Shown: piece by piece, positions 10,767-19,781 of the stretch
Position numbering within the stretch: the first letter of the stretch is position 1
How the letters are laid out: each line of letters begins with the position of its first letter
Assembly: GCA_964596165.1 (NCBI GenBank)
Contig: CAZQTW010000026.1
Span: 11,754 to 75,753, forward strand
Reading direction: 5' to 3'
Length of the DNA stretch: 64,000 bases
Source of the DNA: CAYUQT01 sp964596165
Lineage (GTDB): Bacteria > Planctomycetota > Phycisphaerae > UBA1845 > JAFGLZ01
Program-made: the position numbers and the translations under genes
Notes under the pieces: model-generated
Database searches by the model: none
Seen by the model: only the letters and a program-made list of their open reading frames with translations
Told to the model about the DNA's origin: nothing

Positions 10767-11909
10767 ATGAATCGTGCCGCAGGGAGGGTGAACGGGGGAA
10801 CGATCTTCGCATTGTTATGCTTTTTGGCCACGAGTCATCCCCTCCGAGCGATCGTGGTCAGCGATGAACCCAACGATCACATCGTTACGCCGCCGTCGGA
10901 CTACGACATGGTGGGGAACATGATTTACATGGGTCAGCCGGGCGGTTCGACGGCCGTGCTCATCGATCCCTGGCACATCCTGACGGCCGGGCACGTCGTG
11001 AATGCGGGCATGGCCTCCGATCACACGTTCAAGCTTCATCTTCCCGACGGGGTCCGGACGTACAACGTGGTCGCGAGGCATCTTCACCCGGCGGCCGACA
11101 TCGCCGTCTGCCGACTCGACAGGAGTACCAAGCTGCCCGGCTATCCTCTCTACACGAATGCGCAGGAGTTGGGTCAGACAGGCATTCTGGTCGGGTACGG
11201 GGTGAGCGGCACCGGCACCACGGGCCCCGATTCGGTCCGATATCCAAGAGGGACAAAACGGTTTGGCTACAACCGCATCGATGAGTTCTACGTGTACAAT
11301 CCCGATATCTTCCGCATGGATTTTGACGGTCCGACCGGCTATGGCCCGTTGGGCGGGCGGACTCTGGGGGCCTCCAAGGAAGTGATGATGGCCCCCGGGG
11401 ACTCCGGCGGTCCGACGCTGTTGAGCGTCAACGGGACGCTGTGTATTGCGGGGATCCACACCACACTATTCGACGACGGTGACGGCAAGTGCCCGGACTA
11501 CGGTGATATTGGCGGCGACCTTCGCGTCAGTTCATACGCCTCTTGGATTGTCTCTCAGGTTCCGCCCACCGTGAGCCTCAGCGTGTCGATCAACCACCCG
11601 CAACGCGGACACGTGACGATCAGTCCCGAGCCCACGGATCCGAACCAACCGCAGTTTCCCGCCGGCACCGAGGTAACGCTGACCGCCGTCGCGGAACCCA
11701 ACGAATTCTTCTCGTGCTGGCAGATCCACGATCCCAATCATCCCGGAGATGCGAATTTCGTCGTCTCCGACGCCAACAACCCCTTGAAGATCGTCCTGAA
11801 TCAAGACCGCCAGATCGTGGCGGTGTTCAAGTGCGGCGCCGTCGGGTCGGCAACGATTCTCGCGATGTCGGCGGCAGGCGGGTTGGTCGTCATCCGGAGG
11901 TTCCGCTAG
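10767..11909 (+). CDS. Exported trypsin-like (S1) serine protease with InlB-like repeat and Cys-containing C-terminal tail
   Basis: A 380-residue exported protease. After a signal peptide (FALLCFLATSHPLRA) comes a chymotrypsin-fold domain with His near residue 76 (TAGHVV), Asp near 111 (AADIAV) and Ser near 213 (GDSGGP), so the triad is complete. Residues of about 270-350 form a beta-rich module like the divergent InlB/Flg_new_2 repeats (PAGTEVTLTA, then QDRQIVAVF). It ends in CGAVGSA, a hydrophobic segment and RRFR. The ATG at 10767 is chosen for its GGAGGGGG eight bases upstream and because it opens the signal peptide. Its stop codon shares the palindrome CTAG with the stop of the convergent HAMP gene. 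The C-terminal module is clearly related to that of the partial protein at 63375-64000. Confidence 0.87.
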   Translation: MNRAAGRVNGGTIFALLCFLATSHPLRAIVVSDEPNDHIVTPPSDYDMVGNMIYMGQPGGSTAVLIDPWHILTAGHVVNAGMASDHTFKLHLPDGVRTYNVVARHLHPAADIAVCRLDRSTKLPGYPLYTNAQELGQTGILVGYGVSGTGTTGPDSVRYPRGTKRFGYNRIDEFYVYNPDIFRMDFDGPTGYGPLGGRTLGASKEVMMAPGDSGGPTLLSVNGTLCIAGIHTTLFDDGDGKCPDYGDIGGDLRVSSYASWIVSQVPPTVSLSVSINHPQRGHVTISPEPTDPNQPQFPAGTEVTLTAVAEPNEFFSCWQIHDPNHPGDANFVVSDANNPLKIVLNQDRQIVAVFKCGAVGSATILAMSAAGGLVVIRRFR

Positions 11910-12295
11910 CCGACGGAAGGCAGGCCGGCCCGGGCAAGATCTTGTACGGCTTGCCAGAGTCCCCGCAATTCGTCGTTGACCGGCGGTGGGGGGGTTGCGG
12001 AAGTGGTGTGTCCCGCCCGGAGATCGCGAAGCTGGGTCGTCAGCCGCGTAATTGGCAGGGCTATTGATCGCCCCATGAAAAGACCAAGCGTTACGGACAT
12101 GATTGCCGCAATCGTCGTCAGCATGATTACGATTTGGCCGGCTTGGTTCGCGTACCGAGCGGCGAGCGTCGTGTCGGGACTTTGGGCCAGGTCCGCCAGG
12201 GCGTGGAAGTAGTAAAGGGCTACGACGCACGCGGTCACGGGCAAAAGGATTCCCACCAGCACGCAGCCCAGAAGGATTCTCGTTGTGATGCGCAT
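11906..12295 (-). CDS. HAMP-domain membrane protein without an output domain
   Basis: A small 129-residue inner-membrane protein. Transmembrane segment 1 is near residues 6-28 (ILLGCVLVGILLPVTACVVA), a short periplasmic loop follows, and segment 2 lies around residues 55-75 (IVIMLTTIAAIMSVTLGLF). A HAMP linker comes next (GRSIALPITRLTTQLRDLRAG). The chain stops about 30 residues later with no kinase, cyclase or chemoreceptor domain. The ATG at 12295 has GAGGAGA eight bases upstream. It may be a stub left from a larger receptor or a stand-alone modulator that pairs with another sensor; the sequence cannot tell which. Converges with the trypsin-like gene, overlapping by four bases. Confidence 0.75.
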   Translation of the reverse strand: MRITTRILLGCVLVGILLPVTACVVALYYFHALADLAQSPDTTLAARYANQAGQIVIMLTTIAAIMSVTLGLFMGRSIALPITRLTTQLRDLRAGHTTSATPPPPVNDELRGLWQAVQDLARAGLPSVG

Positions 12296-12634
12296 CAGAC
12301 CGTCTCCTCGGAAGTGAGAGACAAACACCGATCGGCTCGGCGCCTTCATGCCGCGGCGCGGACATGCCCCATTCGGAATTCAGATTAGTGATTGAAGGAT
12401 GTGGACGCAAGTTGTTCGGCGAGAAGGCTTCACCGCTCGCGGCCGGGCTGTCTCTCTCTTGTTCTTCGCTTATCGCTGTTTGTGTCGCGTTTCGCCCATC
12501 CTGAGGTTCGCTCATAAGGTCATCATGGATAGAGGCTTGATCGCGTGCGGGCGATTGCTAGACTAGTCCGCTTTGCCTTGTGCCGGCCGGACCAAGGTGC
12601 GGGTGATCCGTTATCGAACTCGAGGACAACAGAC
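12296..12634. other. Divergent intergenic region
   Basis: 339 bases between the HAMP gene and the oxidoreductase operon. It should contain promoters for both directions, but no clear hexamer pair or operator is seen. Confidence 0.3.
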
Positions 12635-13678
12635 ATGGCGTTGCGTGAAGTCAGGGTGGTCATAGTCGGTTGCGGTGGAATGGGTGGTGTGCACGCCAAT
12701 GCGTGGAAGAAGATCGCGGGCGTCAAGATCGTGGGTTGTTGCGATCGTCGTCGAGAGGCCGTGGAGGAGTTTGCCAAGAAGTTCGAAGTACCAAACGTCT
12801 TCAGGGACGTCCGCAAAGCCGCTGCCTGTCCGGCCGATGTGCTGGACGTCTGCACGCCCAACATGTCACACACGCCGGCCGTCCTGGCCGGGTTCGCCCA
12901 CAAGAAGCACGTGATCTGTGAGAAGCCGCTGGCCGTCACGCCGGCCGAGGTTGTCCGGATGATCCAGGCCTCGCACCAGGCCGGACGACTGCTCATGTGC
13001 GCCCAGCACATGCGATGGGACGGACCAAGTCAGGCGCTGAAGCAGTGGATCGTCGGGGGGAACATGGGCGAGATCTACTACGCTCGCACCTGGCACAATC
13101 GTCGCCGTCTCGTGCCGGCGTGGGGTGTCTTTATCAGCAAGAAGGAGTCCGGCGGCGGGCCATGCCTGGATGTGGGCGTACACGCACTCGACTTGGCGAT
13201 GTACCTCATGGACAACTTCGAGCCGGTGAGCGTGACGGGGATCGCGCCCTGCAAGATCGCGCGGACGCCGGGTATCTACAATACCTGGGGCCACTACGAT
13301 CCGAAGGACATGACGGTGGAGGACTTCGCCGTCGGTCTGGTACGATTCAAGAATGGTGCGGCGTTGAGCCTTGAAGCCAGTTGGATGCTGAACATGCACG
13401 CCCCGGACGAGGTCGCCACGTGGATTTATGGGACCAAGGCGGGCGCGAAATGGCCCCACCTTGAAATCGTGACGGAAAAGAACAAGATCATCCTGGAAAG
13501 CAGGATCGCCAACCGGCCGAATATACAAGGGCACGAGGCTGAAATCGCCGCGTTTCACGATGCGATCGTCAACAACAAGCCCTCGCCGGTCCCTCCGCGG
13601 CAGACGCTGGCGGTGATTAAGATCCTCGACGGGTTGTACCGCAGTCACAAGACCGGCCGCGAGGTCTTGTTGCGTTAG
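12635..13678 (+). CDS. Gfo/Idh/MocA family NAD(P)-dependent oxidoreductase
   Basis: A 347-residue cytoplasmic dehydrogenase that probably oxidises or epimerises a sugar or inositol derivative. The N-terminal Rossmann fold starts with VVIVGCGGMGG, and the family motif CEKPLA is near residue 100. The second half is the alpha/beta substrate domain, with GGGPCLDVGVHALDLAMY containing the active-site Asp-x-x-x-His pattern. The ATG at 12635 is preferred because GAGGA precedes it and the Rossmann strand begins at once. It is the first gene of a three-gene plus-strand operon; the next gene starts 20 bases after its stop. It lacks the Tat signal that the homologue at 26436-27851 carries. Confidence 0.9.
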   Translation: MALREVRVVIVGCGGMGGVHANAWKKIAGVKIVGCCDRRREAVEEFAKKFEVPNVFRDVRKAAACPADVLDVCTPNMSHTPAVLAGFAHKKHVICEKPLAVTPAEVVRMIQASHQAGRLLMCAQHMRWDGPSQALKQWIVGGNMGEIYYARTWHNRRRLVPAWGVFISKKESGGGPCLDVGVHALDLAMYLMDNFEPVSVTGIAPCKIARTPGIYNTWGHYDPKDMTVEDFAVGLVRFKNGAALSLEASWMLNMHAPDEVATWIYGTKAGAKWPHLEIVTEKNKIILESRIANRPNIQGHEAEIAAFHDAIVNNKPSPVPPRQTLAVIKILDGLYRSHKTGREVLLR

Positions 13679-13698
13679 ACTGTGGGTGGTGTGGAACC

Positions 13699-15438
13699 AT
13701 GTTTCTGGGGCGTTGTCGAACACCCGTGATCCGGCGGCATCACATCGGGCAGAGCGGTCTTCGCGCGTCGCACACGCGGGCGGTTCCTCCGCGCCATGCA
13801 ATTGCCTTCGCGCTCCTGGCAGCGGGCCTGGCCGGCTGTAACGGTCCGCTCCACATCAGGCTGTCGGATCACGTCGCCCGTCCGAACCCTCGAGTCGTCA
13901 TGTTCTTCATCGACGGCCTCGATCGCCATCTGTTCCGGCAGTGGCTTGCCGCGGGAGAACTGCCGAACATCAAGACGTACCTGACCGATCGCGGGACCGA
14001 AGTCGAGGATGCCATTTCGTGCCTGCCGACGATCACCTACGCGAACACGGCCACACTGCTCACCGGTCGCTATCCCGGTCATCACGGTGTCCTGGGCAAC
14101 AAGTGGTTTGACCGGGGGCGAATGCTCTATCAGGATTACGGCTACAGCGAGACGTATTCTCGCATCAACCAGGATGTGATGGGGCCGACTCTCTATGAGC
14201 TTCTGAACGATCGCTACACCGTAAGCATTCAATCGCCGCTGAGGCGAGGCGCCGGCCGCTCCTACGACAATCTTGTTACCGGCGCCGTGACATGGTGGCT
14301 GGGCTTCCTCGACTGGACCGATCGCCTGCCACCGTTGCGGTTTGAGGAGATAGCGCAGGAGGTATCCGTCCGGCCGGACGGTCGGTGGCCGAAGTTCATC
14401 CATGTCTATTTCCCGGCGGTCGATGAGTATGGGCATCGCTACGGTGTTGACGGATGGGAGTACAAGTACGCCGTCAGGAATGCGGATCACCAGATCGGCC
14501 GTATCTGCGGCGGCCTGCGTGAAGTGGGGTTGTTCGAGCAGACCCACCTCGTGCTGGTGAGCGACCACGGGATGGCGTCCACAAGGAAGGGCAAACGCCT
14601 GGACGTTCCGAGGGTGTTGGGGCGACAGTTTGGCCGGAAATCACCGTGGCACTGGCCCGAGCTGGAAACGGACTATGACAAGAGGAAGACGCACCTCGAC
14701 CGGTATGACACGCTCATTGCCCGCGACGGCGGGCGCAGGTGCGCGATTTATTTGCGGTTTACCGAGAACTGGGCCGACAGACCGGCCGAAGTGGAGGGCG
14801 CAACCGCCTACTCGCTCGCCAACAAGGGGCCGGGGGTTGCCGTTCAGACGCTGGCCCGATGGCTGGGCAGTCAGCAAGCCGTATTGGCGGCGGCGGTTCC
14901 GGTCCGCGAGGGTGAAGCCGCTCTGTACGGCACCGCCGGCGTGGCCGTTGTGACGAGAAGGGGCACGTCGCCCGCGGCATCCTACCGGTACGCGATTCGC
15001 GAGGGGAACGACCCGCTGGGTTACCGGAGTGATGAGAATGCCCGTCGGCTGATCGACGGCGGTTTCCACACGGCCGATGAGTGGCTGGCCGCAACGGTTC
15101 GCACGGGATCGCCGGGCGTACCCGGACAGATTTGCGACATGTTCGACTCGGATCGGGCGGGGGACATCGTACTCTTCGCGGCCGATGGGTGGGGCTTTGC
15201 GTCGGTGGAGCGGGCCGGCCACGGCTCGATCACCGCCGAGGATCTGTTGGTCCCGATGGTCTGGGCCGGTCCCGGCATCGCCCGGAACGCCAAGGTCGAA
15301 CGAGCTAGAACTTGCGACGTGATGCCGACTATACTGGATTTGCTGGGTGTGTCCGATCGATTGGCGGACCATCCGCCGATTGACGGTGTAAGCCTTCTGC
15401 CCAAACTCAAGAAACGGGGTAGTCTTGCAAAGCTATGA
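13699..15438 (+). CDS. Type I phosphodiesterase/nucleotide pyrophosphatase-like lipoprotein
   Basis: A 579-residue exported member of the alkaline phosphatase superfamily (NPP group). A lipobox (LLAAGLAGC) near residue 47 suggests a membrane-anchored lipoprotein, although the n-region before it is unusually long. Metal and nucleophile motifs appear in order: FFIDGLD (Asp), PTITYANTATLLTG with the candidate nucleophile Thr followed by RYPGHHG, DEYGHRYG (Asp and His) and VSDHGM (Asp-His). The start ATG at 13699 has only a weak ribosome site; a GTG at 13726 is an alternative. The stop overlaps the ATG of the next gene (ATGA), which implies translational coupling. The substrate is unknown. Confidence 0.83.
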   Translation: MFLGRCRTPVIRRHHIGQSGLRASHTRAVPPRHAIAFALLAAGLAGCNGPLHIRLSDHVARPNPRVVMFFIDGLDRHLFRQWLAAGELPNIKTYLTDRGTEVEDAISCLPTITYANTATLLTGRYPGHHGVLGNKWFDRGRMLYQDYGYSETYSRINQDVMGPTLYELLNDRYTVSIQSPLRRGAGRSYDNLVTGAVTWWLGFLDWTDRLPPLRFEEIAQEVSVRPDGRWPKFIHVYFPAVDEYGHRYGVDGWEYKYAVRNADHQIGRICGGLREVGLFEQTHLVLVSDHGMASTRKGKRLDVPRVLGRQFGRKSPWHWPELETDYDKRKTHLDRYDTLIARDGGRRCAIYLRFTENWADRPAEVEGATAYSLANKGPGVAVQTLARWLGSQQAVLAAAVPVREGEAALYGTAGVAVVTRRGTSPAASYRYAIREGNDPLGYRSDENARRLIDGGFHTADEWLAATVRTGSPGVPGQICDMFDSDRAGDIVLFAADGWGFASVERAGHGSITAEDLLVPMVWAGPGIARNAKVERARTCDVMPTILDLLGVSDRLADHPPIDGVSLLPKLKKRGSLAKL

Positions 15439-16703
15439 ATCTGATCGCCGACAGAGTTCTCATCGCGAAACATCGTTCCGGATCCACCGTCGGAGGGTCG
15501 AGGCCGCGGCTTGCAGCCTCGTACGTTCGGCCGTCACCGAATCGCGGCGCTCCGGCCGCATCGCCGTTGTTGCGGACCATCTGTGCGGTCGGCATGCTCT
15601 GCGGGGTCGTCCATGCCGAGGTTCCCGCGGATCGCTCCGCGACGAGCTCAAAGCGTTCAAGCGGTTCCGTCACGTCGCCCGTTCACTACCATGGCCTGGC
15701 GATCCAGGTCGATACAAGCAATAAGCCCGTCGAGATGTTCGGACCGCTCATTCGCGAGGTGGCCGCACTGGGCGCCAACACCGTCCTGATCGGCGCCGAC
15801 GCCTACCAGAAGAACGCCACAACGGGTCCGATCTACATGGACCCCAAGAAGACCCCCACGCCGGAACAATGGAAGGAGCTTCTGAAGATTGCCCGCCAGG
15901 AGTGCGGCCTGATGGTGATCCTGGCGCCGAAGATCCTCCTGGCCGACCCCGTCGGCACCGAGTGGCGCGGCGTCATCCAGCCGGCGAGCTGGCGAAAATG
16001 GTTTATCGAATACCGGTCGGTGATGAATCACTTCGCCGAGATTGCCCAGGCGAACGACGTGGAAGTGCTCATGGTCGGCAGCGAGATGGTCAGTGCCGAA
16101 AAGCACACCAACGAGTGGCTCGAAGTCATCCGGCAGATCCGCGCGCGGTACAAGGGCAAGCTGAGCTACTCGGCGAACTGGGATCACTATCAGCCGGTCC
16201 AGTTCTGGGATCAGCTCGATCTGATCGGCATGACGTCGTACTACAAGTTGTCGGACGACCCGAATCCGACGGTGGAGTCCATGGTCAAGGCGTGGGAGCC
16301 GATCAAACGCGGCATCCTCGACTGGCAAAAGAGCGTCAAGAAGCCGATCCTCTTCACCGAGGTCGGCTGGTGCAGCCAGGAGGGTGCTTCGATCGAGCCG
16401 TGGAACTACTACTACAAGCAGACCGCCACCGAGAACGGGCACAAGGAGCAGGCTGCCTGCTACAAGGCATTCATGGAGGCCTGGGACAAGGTCCCGGAGG
16501 TGGGCGGTGTGATCTGGTGGGAGTGGACGACGTACGGCGGCGGCAAGGATTGCTACAACTACACGCCGAAGGGCAAGCCGGCCGAGAAGATTCTGCGAGA
16601 GTGGTTCGCACGGAAGGCTTCGAACGGCAACCCGATGGCCAACGGCCGCGGCCAACCGGCGGGCGACGACACCCGGCGCCGATCGAAGCAACCGATCGAG
16701 TGA
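15435..16703 (+). CDS. GH113-like glycoside hydrolase, exported
   Basis: A 422-residue TIM-barrel glycosidase resembling GH113 (endo-mannanase-like). Candidate acid/base Glu217 lies in VGSEM and candidate nucleophile Glu309 in FTEVGW, each at the end of a predicted barrel strand. WWEWTTYGG near the C-terminus is also typical. A signal peptide (ICAVGMLCGVVHA) starts only around residue 48. The roughly 45 residues before it look like intergenic sequence, so translation may in fact begin further in, possibly at a TTG near 15567. Against that, the ATG at 15435 overlaps the upstream stop codon and supports coupling. It is the last gene of the operon with the oxidoreductase and the phosphodiesterase-like gene. 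Confidence 0.78.
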   Translation: MNLIADRVLIAKHRSGSTVGGSRPRLAASYVRPSPNRGAPAASPLLRTICAVGMLCGVVHAEVPADRSATSSKRSSGSVTSPVHYHGLAIQVDTSNKPVEMFGPLIREVAALGANTVLIGADAYQKNATTGPIYMDPKKTPTPEQWKELLKIARQECGLMVILAPKILLADPVGTEWRGVIQPASWRKWFIEYRSVMNHFAEIAQANDVEVLMVGSEMVSAEKHTNEWLEVIRQIRARYKGKLSYSANWDHYQPVQFWDQLDLIGMTSYYKLSDDPNPTVESMVKAWEPIKRGILDWQKSVKKPILFTEVGWCSQEGASIEPWNYYYKQTATENGHKEQAACYKAFMEAWDKVPEVGGVIWWEWTTYGGGKDCYNYTPKGKPAEKILREWFARKASNGNPMANGRGQPAGDDTRRRSKQPIE

Positions 16704-16844
16704 GTCTTAAAGCAGGTTCATTTCGGCTCGTGACGTAGGCCCTCTTCAACCGGTGCCGCCCATCCGCACCTGAACCGAGAAGGGCGCCACGAGGAGTCTA
16801 TCAATCGGAGCCCGTCCACAACGCGGGCGTTGCGGCGAACCCCA

Positions 16845-19136
16845 TCACGGCAACGGTCTGGGAATGGCCAGTCGTTGCCATTGGTCGGTGAGTGCGGCCA
16901 AGGGTTTGGGAACCGTGCCGTTCCAGCCCTGGAGCACGCCCCGCCACCTCCCCTGCACGTCTCGCCAGAGCGCGATGTCCGTCCGGTCGGGTAGCTCGAT
17001 CTTGAAATCCCCTACTTCCAATCGCTTCAGCCCGCCGGCCGCGAGCGCGGCCGGTCGACCGTCGCGCCCCAGCCGCACGCCCACGACGCCGATCGCGTCG
17101 ACCACCACATCGCTTCCGGAGACCTTCATCGTCGTCCGGATGGGGTCGCCCGAGACATCCTGGGTCCCCGCGACCAGGATCTCCGTGCCGTCAATCAGCC
17201 GGCAGCGACCGCTTCGCTGGGGGGCGCTGCTTCGTCTGTTAAACGCCACGAGGTGCCGATTGGCGGGTGTCTGAGGCTCGACGCCGAGTTCGCGCAGCCG
17301 TTCGACGATCTTCTTCTTGCAGGCGTCCGCATCGGAGGCGACGGCCATCGGAGTCCCAAGTGCCGTGTCCCCCTCGAAGGGCTTGCCGTCGAAGGCGGTC
17401 GTCCACGACCCGACGCGATAGAGCGACGTCTTGCCGGCGGCGGCCTTTCGGAAGAACGCCGCCGTCGTCGGTCGCTCGAACTCGGGGTGATAAAGGGCCA
17501 CGGCGCGGTATCGCTGCGGACCGTATCGGACGAAGCCGTCGTCGTCGATCTTCAGCGATCCGTTCCAGATCTCGCTTGACGGAATCAGGTCGGCCGGATA
17601 ACCCGCCTCCCACAAACGATCCGTCAATCCGATACCGACGTCGTCATAGGAAGGGCCCGCCCAGTTCATCGCACACGCGTGGCCGAAGACGACGGCCACC
17701 GGACAGTCCAACGGCGACTGCGTGATGAAATTGAGCATCCGGATGCGGCAGTCGCCACGCATGAGGCCGCCGCGGAACAGCACGGCGTACCCCTCGGCAA
17801 ACGTCCTGCGGGGGTCCGGGCTCGGATACTGCGGGTGGTAGTCGATCCGGCCGCCGGCGAGTGCCTCGGACCACAACTCGGTCTCGTAATCCGCCACGTG
17901 GGTGGAGTAGTACATATTGACCCACAGCGGGCTGTTCCACTTCTTGGCCAATGACGTGCGGGCGCAGAAGGGCGTGACCTCGTCGGTCTGGGCCAGGTCG
18001 CGCGGGGCGATCCACCAGTGAAGGCCGTTCTTCTTGAACTCCCGCGTGCCGGGATACGGATACCATGTCGGGTGCGTCGCGACGACGCCCTGGGCTCCGT
18101 AGACCTTCTTGATCGTCCGGTAGTAGTGATCCTCGATGGCTCCGTTGCGGAGCATGCACATCTCCATGAAGGCATTGATCGCCGCCTGGCGTTCGGGCAG
18201 GCGCCCCTGTTCGCCGAAGGTCATCAACAGACAGTCCCTTAACACATCGCGCCCCCCGGTTCGTTGGGCATAGGCCTCGGCCATGAACCGCGAGTACCAA
18301 TAGTCGTTCTTGGCCGGACAGCCGTCGAAGCACGGTGGGAAGCCCCACTCGTCCTTGCACGCCCCGACGATGCCGGTATCCCGGTACTGTTCAAGAATCC
18401 TCGCCTGAAACGCATCGAGGTGCGGCGCGAAGACGTCCGGCGTGAAGTGCGTGAATGACACCATGACGCATGCCCTGCGGTTTCGGGTCTGCTCGTCGGA
18501 GGGGACCTCGACGACGACCTCCTTGTCCGTAGCGGCCGTTGCCTTGCATCGCGTTGTAATGTCCGTCACCGTCCGCGGGTCGATGCCCTCGTTTCCGCGC
18601 GCGTACGAATAGACTCGGACCAACCGGCCGGCCAGTGGGATGTAGTGCGTTGTCCGGGCGGTGTAATGATCGTTCAGGTCGTCGCCGGCGATGCGGAGCA
18701 CCGCGGGGCCATCCTTCACCTCCACTTCGCGGAGGCGGAGCATCTCCTGAAGCTCATCCGGATAGGCCTTCTGAAATGCCGCTCGCGCCAAGCGAACGTC
18801 GATGTCCATGACGATCTTGATGCCCATCGTCGCCGCGTACTCGGCGGCCGCCTTGACCTGGGCGCGGACATCCGCGTCCGTCACCTCCTTCTTCAGCGCG
18901 CGGATGCTGGTCATGAGCATGCTCGCGCCGGAGTGCTCCGCGATCATGTTCATAAGCGGCTTGTACCCGTCGGGCTGAAACGCCTCGTCCAGCCAGAACC
19001 AGGCCACGATGACCGGCGTAACGCCTTCGGGCATACGGACGGAGGGGGAATCCGTTGCCTGGGCCATCACAGCAAGCACCATCCAGCCTGCGCAAGATGC
19101 CACGACCAACGTCAGCGATAGTGGTCTTCTCAGCAT
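16845..19136 (-). CDS. Exported 763-residue protein, glycoside-hydrolase-like, family not recognised
   Basis: I do not recognise a named family. A signal peptide (LTLVVASCAGWMVLAVMAQA) is followed by a long alpha/beta region that looks like a TIM barrel (VIVAWFWLDEAF, then ASMLMTSIR and IKIVMDIDVR). The acidic motif CKDEWGFPPCF sits near residue 260 where a catalytic carboxylate would be expected. A Rossmann-like middle part (VAVVFGHACAMNWAGP) recalls the glutaminase-like domain beside such barrels, and the C-terminus is beta-rich. The ATG at 19136 has AGGGAAG upstream. Its neighbours are saccharolytic genes on both sides, which supports a role in polysaccharide breakdown, but no substrate can be given. 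Confidence 0.65.
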   Translation of the reverse strand: MLRRPLSLTLVVASCAGWMVLAVMAQATDSPSVRMPEGVTPVIVAWFWLDEAFQPDGYKPLMNMIAEHSGASMLMTSIRALKKEVTDADVRAQVKAAAEYAATMGIKIVMDIDVRLARAAFQKAYPDELQEMLRLREVEVKDGPAVLRIAGDDLNDHYTARTTHYIPLAGRLVRVYSYARGNEGIDPRTVTDITTRCKATAATDKEVVVEVPSDEQTRNRRACVMVSFTHFTPDVFAPHLDAFQARILEQYRDTGIVGACKDEWGFPPCFDGCPAKNDYWYSRFMAEAYAQRTGGRDVLRDCLLMTFGEQGRLPERQAAINAFMEMCMLRNGAIEDHYYRTIKKVYGAQGVVATHPTWYPYPGTREFKKNGLHWWIAPRDLAQTDEVTPFCARTSLAKKWNSPLWVNMYYSTHVADYETELWSEALAGGRIDYHPQYPSPDPRRTFAEGYAVLFRGGLMRGDCRIRMLNFITQSPLDCPVAVVFGHACAMNWAGPSYDDVGIGLTDRLWEAGYPADLIPSSEIWNGSLKIDDDGFVRYGPQRYRAVALYHPEFERPTTAAFFRKAAAGKTSLYRVGSWTTAFDGKPFEGDTALGTPMAVASDADACKKKIVERLRELGVEPQTPANRHLVAFNRRSSAPQRSGRCRLIDGTEILVAGTQDVSGDPIRTTMKVSGSDVVVDAIGVVGVRLGRDGRPAALAAGGLKRLEVGDFKIELPDRTDIALWRDVQGRWRGVLQGWNGTVPKPLAALTDQWQRLAIPRPLP

Positions 19137-19202
19137 GAGTTCTTCCCTTGGGACCAACCGACAAGGAAAAGGCGGGCGTGCGCCCGTCTCGTTTCATTCC
19201 TG

Positions 19203-19501
19203 CTATAGATGCGTCATGCGATCGGCAATCCCATTGGGATTTCGACGACAGTCGAGAATCGCATAGACGCGCGCCACGTCCCCCTCGACTCGATAGTAGA
19301 CAGCGAAGGGAAACCGCTTGGACAACATCCGGTGATAGCATCCGAATGGACCGAGTGAATACCGGCGAACAGGCGAAGGGAGTCGATGTCGGAGAAGAGG
19401 GAGTCCAGAAAGTAGTTGCCGAGCCCCTGAGAGCGGTTTTCGTAGAAGTTATATCCCGCGATCAGGTCGTCCTGCGCCGAGACAAGGATCTCGATCCTCA
19501 T
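19203..19501 (-). pseudogene. RelE/ParE-type toxin, frameshifted
   Basis: The first 46 or so codons read as a normal RelE/ParE toxin (MRIEILVSAQDDLIAGYNFY, then LGNYFLDSLFSDI). At about 19350 the frame moves by one base. In the new frame the expected C-terminal half continues uninterrupted (CYHRMLSKRFPFAVYYRVEG, then VYAILDCRRNP) to a TAG at 19203-19205. In the unshifted frame the protein becomes non-homologous and stops at 19214. One missing base near the codon for the residue before GCYHRM explains everything. The start ATG at 19501 overlaps the antitoxin stop (ATGA). It is either a dead toxin or a sequencing/assembly error; the gene would otherwise be about 100 residues, the usual length. 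Confidence 0.8.
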
Positions 19502-19716
19502 GACCTGGGCTCGCGGACACGCCTTTTCGCCTCTTCCCAATCACTGAAGCTTTCGGACCCGCTCGCCAACCGTGCAGCCCGTGCCTCCAGGACATCGCGA
19601 TGCCATTGGGGGGAAGGGATCGCGGCTTCGTCACGGCACAGATCCTCCCAGATCTCCTCCATGGCCCGCAGCTTCTCATCGACAGTCATCTGATCCAGCG
19701 GCAGTGTCATACCCAT
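19498..19716 (-). CDS. Addiction-module antitoxin (short helical component of a RelE/ParE pair)
   Basis: A 72-residue acidic protein: PLDQMTVDEKLRAMEEIWED, then a tryptophan-containing segment ending in SFSDWEEAKRRVRE. This is the usual form of the small antitoxin encoded just before ParE-like toxins, and the ATGA overlap with the toxin start fits. The ATG at 19716 is chosen because GGGAG lies seven to eight bases before it. A TATAAT on the minus strand at 19740-19745 could be its -10 box, with no clear -35. The antitoxin is intact while its partner is frameshifted. Confidence 0.82.
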   Translation of the reverse strand: MGMTLPLDQMTVDEKLRAMEEIWEDLCRDEAAIPSPQWHRDVLEARAARLASGSESFSDWEEAKRRVREPRS

Positions 19717-19781
19717 GGCCGTTTCTCCCAGCCTCCTCAATTATACATCCTGGCTTACAGATGATCACCCGTCCTGGTTCA

